A stretch of 28,640 nt of DNA, from contig JBBTUK010000006.1 in NCBI GenBank assembly GCA_038063775.1, positions 1-28,640 on the forward strand, written 5' to 3'. Shown here one piece after another: positions 12,659 to 20,031 of this stretch. Within the stretch, counting starts at the first letter, position 1; each line of letters starts with the position of its first letter. Position numbers and translations under genes: made by a program. A model generated the notes under the pieces. It saw nothing but the letters and a program-made list of their open reading frames with translations, made no database searches and was not told the origin of the DNA. Source of the DNA: UM-FILTER-42-9 sp038063775 (GTDB taxonomy: Bacteria > Patescibacteriota > Minisyncoccia > Moranbacterales > UBA2206).

Positions 12659-15538
12659 CTAAAGATCCCCGCCCTCCCAATCGTCAAACTTCCCGCCTAT
12701 ATTCCAAAGTCCCAATCCTGGTCGTCCGCCTCTTAATACGTTTGTGTAATCGTCATAGCTCATTACAAAATTACCGTTCACATATATTGTTAAAGTCACC
12801 GGATTACTGCCGACGGCCGTAAACTTTACGACATCACCAACATTTGTGGTATAACCCGTCAATGTAGCAAGGGGGACCCAAGTCCCGTCAGTGGTTTTCG
12901 ATATCACCATAGTACCCGCGCCGCTCCCGTTTATATTTGCGCTGTATTCACTGTTTGCTCCTGCCTGCGTCCGCACATTAACACTCATGTCGTAGGAGGC
13001 TGTTACCTTTGCCTGGCTATACTGATTTTCACTGAAAGCGCCGCCGATATATGCCGCACCCGCATCATTCGAGCCTGTTTGCGTGTGGACGACCTCGTCG
13101 GAAACGATCTTTAGGGGAAAACCAAAATTGCCTTGTCCCCAATTCCCGCCCCCGGATAGCGGGTTTTCATTCGCTCGATTGAAATTGTCGCTGACTGGAA
13201 TGGAAGAAGGAACGCTCCCTCCACCGACAGTATAGAGCGCTTGAATTTCAGACGCGGACAAAGCTCCATCATAGGCGCGAACATCATCTATGCTGCCGGC
13301 AAGAAAACTGGCATTGTTCCACTCTGTTCCGAATTTCAGAAAATCTCCGTCCCCGGGGTTATTATTATCTATGGTCACCGTTCCCTTGCTTGCGCCATCC
13401 ATAAAAAGTTCCATTTTGTTACTCGGCCTGTCAATTACTCCGGCCAAAAGATGCCATTGGTTGTCGGCATAGTTGTAACCATTTGTGGTAATATCATAAC
13501 TCGCATAACCCGAGCAGCTGCTGGCGCCTGTATTAAAACTCAGCTTAACTTGCCCGGTGTCATTGAGACTGACATACCAGCCAAGACAACCGCCTTCATT
13601 CCATAGAATATATTTCGTTGCTGTTTGCGCGCCGGCTTTAAACCAGGCGGCAAATGTTCTTTTTTCTCCGGGATCAACGTCATAAACCGCATTGTTTGAT
13701 ACGTACACATAATCATTGGCTCCGTCAAAGCTTAAAGCTCCGGCTATCTGGCCAGCAGTCCAAGCAGGACCGTTGCTTAAGGTACCGTTGTTTCCGCTTC
13801 CAGAAGAATCGACGGCAGTCGTTGTTGATGATGAAGTAGTCTTTACGGAAATAGCATCAATATCAAAAGTGCCCGAACCGATACTGCCTAATTTTGAGAT
13901 GCCGAACATAGGATAATCTCCCGCATCGGTGGTTATGGTAGTTGAATAATATGTCCAAGCAGTTGAGGGCGTTATTTCACTGCTCGCCCACGAAGTCGTG
14001 GTGCCCAAAGTGCCAAGATCACCGTCATCAGAAAAGGCTTGCAGGTTTCCGGTTATTCCGGATGTTCTATACCAGAACGAAACTTGATATGCCGTGTTAG
14101 CAGAAGTTATGATAACGCCATTGTTTGTGGCAAATCGGTCGTAATCTACGTTACTGGCAATGTTGAAACGCATATAACCGGTGCTACCGTCTCCGGAAGA
14201 TTGGTTTTGCCAGGAGATAGTGGAGCTGCCTCCGTCGGTCTGCCAGCCGGTAATATCGCCACCGAAATCGCCGTTAGGTATCTTTTCTGTTCCAAGTCCG
14301 TCATCCAGTTTCCAATGGCCAATAAGAGTAGCGCTGCTAGCGTTACTCACCGTCACATTAACCGTACTTGATGTGGTCGTATTTCCCGCTGCATCTCTGG
14401 CAACGGCAGTCAGGGAATGGGATCCGTTTGAAGCAGTGGTAGTGTCCCAAGTTATTGAATAAGGACTAGTAGTGTCTTCCGAACCGAGATTTGCACCGTC
14501 CAGTTTGAATTGGACGCCAGATACTCCCACATTGTCAGAGGCAGTCGCCGAAACTGTGACGCTGGCTCCAGAAACTGTCGCGCCGTTTGAAGGAGTAGTT
14601 ATGGAAACGGTTGGCGCGATGGTGTCTGAATTACTCACCGTCACATTAACCGTACTTGATGTGGTCGTATTTCCCGCTGCATCTCTGGCAACGGCAGTCA
14701 GGGAATGGGATCCGTTTGAAGCAGTGGTAGTGTCCCAAGTTATTGAATAAGGACTAGTAGTGTCTTCCGAACCGAGATTTGCACCGTCCAGTTTGAATTG
14801 GACGCCAGATACTCCCACATTGTCAGAGGCAGTCGCCGAAACTGTGACGCTGGCTCCAGAAACTGTCGCGCCGTTTGAAGGAGTAGTTATGGAAACGGTT
14901 GGCGCGATGGTGTCGCCACCTCCTCCTCCGCCGCCGCCTATCGCTTCATCATAATTTCTGAGCGAAACCGTCGTCTGCAAAGTTGATTGGTCGTTTTTTG
15001 TTCCGAGACAATCCTTAATGGAACAAATCTTCGCCTGAATGGTCACTATTCCGGCCGTTCCACTGGCAGATTGAACAACCCTAAAAAACCATTTATCAAT
15101 AAAATTATTAACCATGGGGGAAGTCGTCACGGGGTTTATGGTAAACTCGCAATTGCCATCTAGTTCTGGATTTTTCGATCCGCTTTCAATTTTGTTGTCA
15201 GTAGCATTGAAGTTATAAACAATGCACTTCTTTTGGGAATAATCATAAGTTTCTATTTTATATATATTCGCCTCCGCGGAACAATCCGAATTACCATTGC
15301 AACTAATCACTTTGCTGGTCCGGAGGCTTTTGGCGATCAATTCCATCGCGAAGCGAGCGTCCTCGGCATTTTGCTGGATGGCGCGCGTTTTTTTCTGGGC
15401 AACAAAAAATTTTCCATAAGTAGAACTCATAGTTATCATAACCAGCGTAAAAATAAAGATGGCCACGATCAGTTCCACAAAAGAAAATCCGCGATGATCC
15501 TGAAATTTGCGTTTATTGTTTTTTATTTTTTCTTTCAT
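12659..15538 (-). CDS. Giant PilW-like pseudopilin with Ig repeats and LamG modules
   Basis: A 959-residue protein. The N-terminus has a prepilin site (RG17|FSFVE, Glu at +5) and hydrophobic helix (VAIFIFTLVMITMSS), then a pilin-like region to about 198. A run of eight glycines (201-208) acts as a hinge. Two identical 96-residue-spaced Ig-like repeats (DTIAPTVSITTPSNGATVSG...) follow at 209-304 and 305-400. Next come a carbohydrate-binding-like region (IPNGDFGGDITGWQ, from about 415), a LamG domain (GNNGTLSNGPAWTAGQIAGA to YDGALSASEIQALY) and a C-terminal beta-rich module of about 180 residues ending GGKFDDWEGGDL. Typical PilW proteins are about 200-350 residues, so about 750 residues are adhesin-like additions. 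It would be matured by the prepilin peptidase upstream and join the minor-pilin tip complex. AAAAGG lies three bases before the ATG. Confidence 0.92.
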   Translation of the reverse strand: MKEKIKNNKRKFQDHRGFSFVELIVAIFIFTLVMITMSSTYGKFFVAQKKTRAIQQNAEDARFAMELIAKSLRTSKVISCNGNSDCSAEANIYKIETYDYSQKKCIVYNFNATDNKIESGSKNPELDGNCEFTINPVTTSPMVNNFIDKWFFRVVQSASGTAGIVTIQAKICSIKDCLGTKNDQSTLQTTVSLRNYDEAIGGGGGGGGDTIAPTVSITTPSNGATVSGASVTVSATASDNVGVSGVQFKLDGANLGSEDTTSPYSITWDTTTASNGSHSLTAVARDAAGNTTTSSTVNVTVSNSDTIAPTVSITTPSNGATVSGASVTVSATASDNVGVSGVQFKLDGANLGSEDTTSPYSITWDTTTASNGSHSLTAVARDAAGNTTTSSTVNVTVSNASSATLIGHWKLDDGLGTEKIPNGDFGGDITGWQTDGGSSTISWQNQSSGDGSTGYMRFNIASNVDYDRFATNNGVIITSANTAYQVSFWYRTSGITGNLQAFSDDGDLGTLGTTTSWASSEITPSTAWTYYSTTITTDAGDYPMFGISKLGSIGSGTFDIDAISVKTTSSSTTTAVDSSGSGNNGTLSNGPAWTAGQIAGALSFDGANDYVYVSNNAVYDVDPGEKRTFAAWFKAGAQTATKYILWNEGGCLGWYVSLNDTGQVKLSFNTGASSCSGYASYDITTNGYNYADNQWHLLAGVIDRPSNKMELFMDGASKGTVTIDNNNPGDGDFLKFGTEWNNASFLAGSIDDVRAYDGALSASEIQALYTVGGGSVPSSIPVSDNFNRANENPLSGGGNWGQGNFGFPLKIVSDEVVHTQTGSNDAGAAYIGGAFSENQYSQAKVTASYDMSVNVRTQAGANSEYSANINGSGAGTMVISKTTDGTWVPLATLTGYTTNVGDVVKFTAVGSNPVTLTIYVNGNFVMSYDDYTNVLRGGRPGLGLWNIGGKFDDWEGGDL
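14343..14914. repeat. Tandem duplication: two identical 284-bp copies
   Basis: 14343-14626 and 14631-14914 appear identical base for base when read side by side (period 288 bp, 96 codons). They encode the two Ig-like domains of the giant PilW-like protein. Identity at silent positions implies a very recent duplication or ongoing gene conversion. A GGN-repeat encoding eight glycines follows directly at about 14915-14939. Confidence 0.95.
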
Positions 15539-15569
15539 TGCCTTTTTACTTCTAACTCTATTGCTTTTT

Positions 15570-16148
15570 CTATTTTTCTCCCCAATTAGTCAACGTTACT
15601 TCCACAAAAGCGCATTTTTTGCCCGAATTGCAATCCGCAACATCTGTCGGAAAAGGAGAATTGCCCCAAATTGTCATACTCGTGACAGTGGCGTAGGTGG
15701 CAGTGGCAACTGGAAGGGAATCGTAACTGATTGCTATTTTTCTTTTAAATTTGGTCGGACTTGCTGTTGGAGTTGTGTCATATAATCCGTTTGAAGAAAG
15801 ATAAAGAGTTTTAGCCGCGTCATTTATTCCACAAGTAAGCGCAGGGGTTGACAATCCGATTATGCAATTATCCGGATTAGCTTCTGGAAAGCTATCAAAG
15901 GTTGCAGCCGTGGCTATCCAGTTGTTGTCACGGATATTTCTGACCAGCTCCACTCCCTCTTGGGCCAAAAGAACGGCCGTCAGCTGATTCCGACTATCCA
16001 AGGACTCACGCAGGCCGCCGCTCAAAAGAGTGACGGACGCCAGCACGCCGACCACTATCAAAAAAACGGCCATCATCACTTCCATAAAGGAAAAGCCTTT
16101 TTTCGCGAACCTCTTTCTGACTTTTTTTGGCTGTTGTTTTTTTGGCAT
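15570..16148 (-). CDS. PilV-like minor pseudopilin
   Basis: A 192-residue prepilin: basic leader MPKKQQPKKVRKRFAKK, cleavage site G|FSFME with Glu at +5, hydrophobic helix (VMMAVFLIVVGVLASVTLLS) and the PilV-type continuation LAQEGVELVRNIRDNNW. The C-terminal half is a beta-rich head with several cysteines that may form disulfides. It would be cleaved by the prepilin peptidase and form part of the minor-pilin initiation complex with the FimT-, PilW- and PilX-like neighbours. GGAAG lies about seven bases before the ATG. It starts one base after the previous stop. Confidence 0.9.
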   Translation of the reverse strand: MPKKQQPKKVRKRFAKKGFSFMEVMMAVFLIVVGVLASVTLLSGGLRESLDSRNQLTAVLLAQEGVELVRNIRDNNWIATAATFDSFPEANPDNCIIGLSTPALTCGINDAAKTLYLSSNGLYDTTPTASPTKFKRKIAISYDSLPVATATYATVTSMTIWGNSPFPTDVADCNSGKKCAFVEVTLTNWGEK

Positions 16149-16149
16149 A

Positions 16150-16746
16150 TTATTCTTCCGTGATGGAACCGCTTGGATTGATAATGATTGCTTTGGTGTT
16201 ATCGGTGGGATCCTTGAATTCCAAAGTTATCAAATTCGCAGCTGAATAGTTCGCTCCGCTCCAATCAAACATCCGCGCCGAAGGAGTGGTAAAATATATT
16301 TCAGTATCTTTAGAATAAAAAGGGGAGTTGGTGAGAACAACTCCGTCTTTCAGGCTGCCCGATTCAGCTATTTGGGATGAGCTGCGATGATGAAGATAAT
16401 CTTTCCCATAAGCCGTGTCCTCACCGCTGTTTTTCTTGGCACAATCCGTCGGTCCCGGATTATAAAAAATTTCATAGTTTTCTTCACTGATAAAGTGGAT
16501 TCCATACCCGCACGGCACCGCCAGCCCGCTTCCGGTTTCAGGAGCTTCCATTCTGCCTTGCAAAGCATAACTTTGCGCCAGTTTTATCGCGGCCGCCACC
16601 TCCCGCTGGGCCGCGCCCAATTTGGCAGAAGATTTGGAAGAACTGAGAGACACGAACGCGACCGCCGACATAATGCCGATAATAACAATGACGCTCATCA
16701 GCTCGACGAAAGAAAAACCTCTATACTTCCTGGCAACCATTCGCAT
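16150..16746 (-). CDS. FimT/GspH-like minor pseudopilin
   Basis: A 198-residue prepilin with cleavage site RG|FSFVE, hydrophobic helix (LMSVIVIIGIMSAVAFVSLS) and a GspH/FimT-like body (AAQREVAAAIKLAQSYALQG). In FimT/GspH this protein is a minor subunit near the tip; some FimT proteins bind DNA for uptake, which I cannot test here. I chose the ATG at 16746; a nearby ATG at 16740 and a TTG at 16776 overlapping the prepilin peptidase stop (TTGA) are alternatives. It is tightly packed between prepilin peptidase and the PilV-like gene. Confidence 0.88.
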   Translation of the reverse strand: MRMVARKYRGFSFVELMSVIVIIGIMSAVAFVSLSSSKSSAKLGAAQREVAAAIKLAQSYALQGRMEAPETGSGLAVPCGYGIHFISEENYEIFYNPGPTDCAKKNSGEDTAYGKDYLHHRSSSQIAESGSLKDGVVLTNSPFYSKDTEIYFTTPSARMFDWSGANYSAANLITLEFKDPTDNTKAIIINPSGSITEE

Positions 16747-16772
16747 AAATTTATTAGCCGCCCTGGGCGGGC

Positions 16773-17573
16773 TCAAAATGACATTACATTAAAATACCAA
16801 CCGGTTATGGCCGGGTAAAAAAACAAGCTAAGCAAAGCGCCGACCGCCAGAAAAGGCGCGAAAGGCAGCGGGCTTTTCATTTTTTTCTTTTTCAGAAGCA
16901 CCAAAATCAGTCCAACGGACGCTCCGAGCGCGAAAGCCAGCATAAGGCCCAAAAGAATTTGCGGCCAGCCCAAAACCAGTCCCAGAAAAATGGACAGATA
17001 AGCATCACCCATACCCATCCACTGCTCCTTGGACAGCGCCGACAGCAAAAAGAAAAAGATGAAGGCCAAAAATCCCGCCAGAACGCCCGAAAACAGCGAG
17101 CTTCCGAGCGCGGCATTGCCGATGTTGGCTTTCTGCAAATCGAAATATAAGTTGAAAGCAATCGCCCAGGCGACGGCTGGCCAAAGCACCAGGCCCGGGA
17201 TTTCCAGATATCGGAAATCATAAACAAAAATAATTATCAGGAAGTTCATTATGCCCAGATAATAAAACGCGGTTACCCAAGTGGCCGGGTCGGATATTTT
17301 AAAATAAAACGCGCCGACTGCGGCAAAAACCACCCCGGTGAAAAATTCCACCACTGGATATTGCCAAGATATCTTTTCTTGGCATTGGCGACACTGGGAT
17401 TTGAGAAGAATAAAGCTTAGGAGCGGAATGTTGTCATACCAGGCGATCGGCTTTTTACAACGGGGGCATTTGGATCGCCCGACCATAAAACTTTCCGCCA
17501 TATTCAGGCGATATACCACCACATTCAAAAAACTGCCCACGATGAGACCAATGATGAAGAAAATGACAAACAT
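16773..17573 (-). CDS. pilD: Type IV prepilin peptidase / N-methyltransferase
   Basis: A 266-residue polytopic membrane protein that cleaves the leader from prepilins and usually methylates the new N-terminus. The cytoplasmic N-domain has the zinc-binding pairs CPRCKKPI and CRQCQEKI. The aspartyl-protease residues are seen in VYDFRYLEIP and GMGDAYLS (the GxGD-type motif). About eight hydrophobic segments are present. The ATG at 17573 is preferred; a TTG at 17600 would add nine residues. It lies among the pilin genes it serves. Confidence 0.95.
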   Translation of the reverse strand: MFVIFFIIGLIVGSFLNVVVYRLNMAESFMVGRSKCPRCKKPIAWYDNIPLLSFILLKSQCRQCQEKISWQYPVVEFFTGVVFAAVGAFYFKISDPATWVTAFYYLGIMNFLIIIFVYDFRYLEIPGLVLWPAVAWAIAFNLYFDLQKANIGNAALGSSLFSGVLAGFLAFIFFFLLSALSKEQWMGMGDAYLSIFLGLVLGWPQILLGLMLAFALGASVGLILVLLKKKKMKSPLPFAPFLAVGALLSLFFYPAITGWYFNVMSF

Positions 17574-17682
17574 TGATTCTATTATATTAATTCCTGCCAA
17601 CGCGGATTAAGACTATCAAAAAATTTATTTTTAAGCTTTTTACATTATTATCTGTTTTATTCAGAATGACAAAACTTTATGA

Positions 17683-18069
17683 TTATTGGCACATCTGCGA
17701 GTTACAGTCGCAAGCAATATCAGGGTTGCTTTCTCCGTTAGTGAGTATCTGAAAATTACAGTCTTTTGAATCATACACGCCTCCACCATACTGATAATTC
17801 GAAACTAAAGGCGGCCAAAAGGATGAATCGTAACCGGTGTTACAAATACGGTTGCCACCCATCGGATTGGCAGGAAAAGAAACTATTCCTCCCGAATCTT
17901 TACAGGAAACTATAATCGGCAAGGCGCTGCGAACGGAAGTTTTTGCGCTGTTTATCCGGGCTTTTTTTCTTGAATTATTAATACTCACCAAAATTGCGCT
18001 GACCAAGATAGCTATAATCGCAACTACTATGAGAATTTCTATTAGAGTAAATCCTGGCTTTTTACCCAT
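17683..18069 (-). CDS. Type IV pilin-like protein (second pilin)
   Basis: A 128-residue prepilin with a short leader (MGKKPG|FTLIE), hydrophobic helix (ILIVVAIIAILVSAILVSI) and a small head with six cysteines, the last three clustered at the C-terminus (DIACDCNSQMC). It could be a second structural pilin or a minor subunit. The start at 18069 gives the standard leader; the frame is open 34 codons further upstream through the hairpin region but that part is not pilin-like. No Shine-Dalgarno site is seen, unlike the preceding major-pilin gene. Confidence 0.9.
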   Translation of the reverse strand: MGKKPGFTLIEILIVVAIIAILVSAILVSINNSRKKARINSAKTSVRSALPIIVSCKDSGGIVSFPANPMGGNRICNTGYDSSFWPPLVSNYQYGGGVYDSKDCNFQILTNGESNPDIACDCNSQMCQ

Positions 18070-18100
18070 AAATAAAACTTTTGTTAATTTAAATTTTATC

Positions 18101-18173
18101 AGCCCCGCCCCAATTCTAAACCTTAAAACTGGAGCGGGGCTTGCCAATGCACCTAGGTGATTAATTGGCAAGC
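18101..18173 (-). other. Two tandem hairpins between the pilin genes
   Basis: GCTTGCCAAT (18139-18148) pairs exactly with 18164-18173, enclosing the palindrome CACCTAGGTG region. AGCCCCGCCCC (18101-18111) pairs with 18131-18141 with one mismatch. They follow the major-pilin stop by 17 bases and precede the second pilin by 32 bases. No proper T run follows on the minus strand, so they look like an mRNA 3'-end stabiliser or partial terminator that would raise major-pilin mRNA over downstream genes. Confidence 0.6.
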
Positions 18174-18189
18174 AAAAAAAACCTCAAAA

Positions 18190-18567
18190 CTATGGGCACG
18201 CTGTCCAATTTACATTACCATCAGTATATGTAACTTGAGTACATCCAGTTACAGTAGTGTCAGGAGTAGCTGTTCCGGCAAAAGTTCCCGCACCTCCTAC
18301 GCCACAACTTGGAGTACCGGTAGTAGCGAGAGTGACCCTGGAACTAGCAGTGTTAAAATTAGTTATCTCTGTTGTAAGCTCAGCCGCACTTGTGTCACAA
18401 GCGCTAATTAAGGCAGGCATAGCGCCGGAAACTTCACCTTTGATAGCAGCAATATTTGCTTTTGTTCTCGCGCTGCTCAAGCTCACCAACACGATGGAAG
18501 CCAAAATGCCGATGATAGCGATAACGATCAAAAGTTCGATCAGAGTAAAGCCTTTTTTGGTTTTCAT
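18190..18567 (-). CDS. Major type IV pilin (candidate)
   Basis: A 125-residue prepilin: leader MKTKKG|FTLIE, hydrophobic helix (LLIVIAIIGILASIVLVSLS) and a small head rich in Thr, Ala and Gly with four cysteines. I call it the major pilin because it has its own consensus-like promoter (18637-18664), the only perfect Shine-Dalgarno in the window (AAGGAGGTGA, 18571-18580), and hairpins after its stop. It would polymerise into the pilus fibre after cleavage by the prepilin peptidase encoded two genes downstream. Confidence 0.92.
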   Translation of the reverse strand: MKTKKGFTLIELLIVIAIIGILASIVLVSLSSARTKANIAAIKGEVSGAMPALISACDTSAAELTTEITNFNTASSRVTLATTGTPSCGVGGAGTFAGTATPDTTVTGCTQVTYTDGNVNWTACP

Positions 18568-18636
18568 AAGTCACCTCCTTCTAACTTTATTTTTATTTTT
18601 ATCAAAATCGTCGTTTTTTACAGTATGCTTTTTTAT

Positions 18637-18664
18637 ATTATATCCCATTTAGGGCAATTCACAA
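18637..18664 (-). promoter_or_regulatory. Promoter of the major pilin gene
   Basis: On the minus strand TTGTGA (18659-18664), 16 bases, then a perfect TATAAT (18637-18642), located just after the pilC stop. The predicted transcript has a leader of about 60 bases ending in the strong AAGGAGGTGA site. Confidence 0.65.
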
Positions 18665-18669
18665 AATGC

Positions 18670-19878
18670 TTACAGCTGCCCGGCAATGTCATAAATCGGC
18701 ATCAAGATCAAAAACACCAGCACACCGACCGCCAACCCAATGATAATCATCAGAATCGGCTCGATCAACGTGGACAGGTTTTTGGCCGCCACATCCACTT
18801 CCTGTTCATAAAACTTGGCGATGTAGCGCAAAACCAAATCAATTTCTCCTGACTCTTCTCCTATTTTTATCATCTGGGAAACAATGGAAGGAATGTGTCC
18901 GGACTTTCGCAAAACATCGCTCATACTTCCTCCAATTTTGACTTCATCCGCCATTTTCAAAATGATGCCTTGATACACCGAATTGTTGATCACGGAACTG
19001 GTCAAAAAGATGGACCGGATGATGGGCAGACCGCCCTCCAAAAGAACATTGAGGTTGTCGGCAAACCGGGCGATATATAGCTTTTGAAAAATCGGACCGA
19101 TCAGGGGCATTTTCAACTTGACTTCATCCCATTCCCTTTTTCCATTGTCCGTTCTTATGTAATAGAAAAATCCGCCAATGACTCCGAGGATTATTATGAT
19201 GTTAGCCCACCAGTATTTGGCCATAAAATCGCTCACGGCTATGGTCATTTGCGTATACCACGGAAGCGTTACGTCCAGGCTTTTCACGAGCGATGTCAGC
19301 TTGGGAATGATGAAGGTTATGAACAGAAATCCAATTACGAAAAAAACAGCCAAAATTATCATCGGATACATCATCGCCGACTTGATCTTGGTATACAGCA
19401 GATAATTCTTTTCAATATTTTTGGCCACGTAGTCCACGGATTTTTTGAGATTACCTGAAGCTTCTCCGGCCCGGATGATGTTGGTCGCGAGGATGGAAAA
19501 AACATTTTTATGTTTTTTCAAGGCGTCGGAAAGAGGCAAGCCGTCCTGGATGTCTCTAATCGTCTCCTCCAGGATTTTCCTGAAATAAAGATTCTTTGTT
19601 TCTTCCTTGATGGATGTCAGCGAAACTACAATCGGAACCTTGGCTTCTATCAAAATTGAAAGCTGTTTGAAAAAAACCATCAATTCCTTGTCGCTTACCC
19701 GGTCAAAATATTTCAGGAATGTTTTTACCAGATCTTCGCCCCCCTTTTCCTCCCGGATGTAAATCGGAAAAAGGCCATTCTGCTGCAGCACTTCGATGGC
19801 CGCTTCGTTGTTGAGCGCATTCACCGACCCCTCTTTCAGCTCGCCTTTTTTGTTTTTTGCCTTGAAAGTGAATTTCAT
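18670..19878 (-). CDS. pilC: Type IV pilus inner-membrane platform protein
   Basis: The 402-residue PilC/GspF protein on which pilins are assembled and which couples to the PilB and PilT motors. Two T2SSF domains are visible (FFKQLSILIEAKVPIVVSL and IARFADNLNVLLEGGLPIIR), with membrane helices near 170-195, 222-243 and 375-396 (LIEPILMIIIGLAVGVLVFL). The length is normal. The start codon lies one base from the end of a 132-bp inverted-repeat element (19880-20011), and has no Shine-Dalgarno site. Without that element it would sit 17 bases after pilT. Confidence 0.97.
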   Translation of the reverse strand: MKFTFKAKNKKGELKEGSVNALNNEAAIEVLQQNGLFPIYIREEKGGEDLVKTFLKYFDRVSDKELMVFFKQLSILIEAKVPIVVSLTSIKEETKNLYFRKILEETIRDIQDGLPLSDALKKHKNVFSILATNIIRAGEASGNLKKSVDYVAKNIEKNYLLYTKIKSAMMYPMIILAVFFVIGFLFITFIIPKLTSLVKSLDVTLPWYTQMTIAVSDFMAKYWWANIIIILGVIGGFFYYIRTDNGKREWDEVKLKMPLIGPIFQKLYIARFADNLNVLLEGGLPIIRSIFLTSSVINNSVYQGIILKMADEVKIGGSMSDVLRKSGHIPSIVSQMIKIGEESGEIDLVLRYIAKFYEQEVDVAAKNLSTLIEPILMIIIGLAVGVLVFLILMPIYDIAGQL

Positions 19879-19879
19879 T

Positions 19880-20011
19880 CCCAGTAGTAGAATTTCGACA
19901 ATTTATTTTTTAGTAAATTATCCTAATTCTATTTTAATTATTAGATTACTTACTAGATCAATTGCCCAGCTTTGAGTCCTTCCGGAACTCGGTCGAAATT
20001 TCACTACTGGG
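19880..20011 (-). mobile_element. MITE-like palindromic element at the pilC start codon
   Basis: The 20-bp ends 19880-19899 and 19992-20011 are inverted repeats (18 of 20 match). They are flanked by an exact 4-bp direct repeat CATT (19876-19879 and 20012-20015), whose left copy includes the pilC start codon. The element is homologous to the one at 24501-24638 over both ends, with an AT-rich variable centre. A shorter inner pairing (19963-19969 with 20007-20013, 7 bp) competes with the outer stem. No transposase is encoded. The structure suggests a non-autonomous transposable element; a riboregulatory role at the start codon is also possible. Confidence 0.75.
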
Positions 20012-20031
20012 CATTTTTTTTAATTTATATT

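Noticed and set aside
14343..14939. CRISPR-like or satellite array
   Set aside because: Only two long units, fully coding and in frame, with no spacers.
14472..14954. Two near-identical plus-strand frames of 92 and 64 codons
   Set aside because: They are antisense shadows of the duplicated Ig repeats and repeat only because the underlying DNA is duplicated.
16773..16775. Alternative genetic code with TGA read as glycine
   Set aside because: TGA ends ligA and the prepilin peptidase gene at family-typical lengths, with the next genes starting at the same points.
19958..20014. 18-codon upstream reading frame in the pilC element and a 19-codon one in the pilN element (24582-24641)
   Set aside because: Both start at the duplicated ATG, but a one-base indel shifts the frame after eight codons so the peptides differ; no ribosome site precedes them. 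Coding is not what is conserved.
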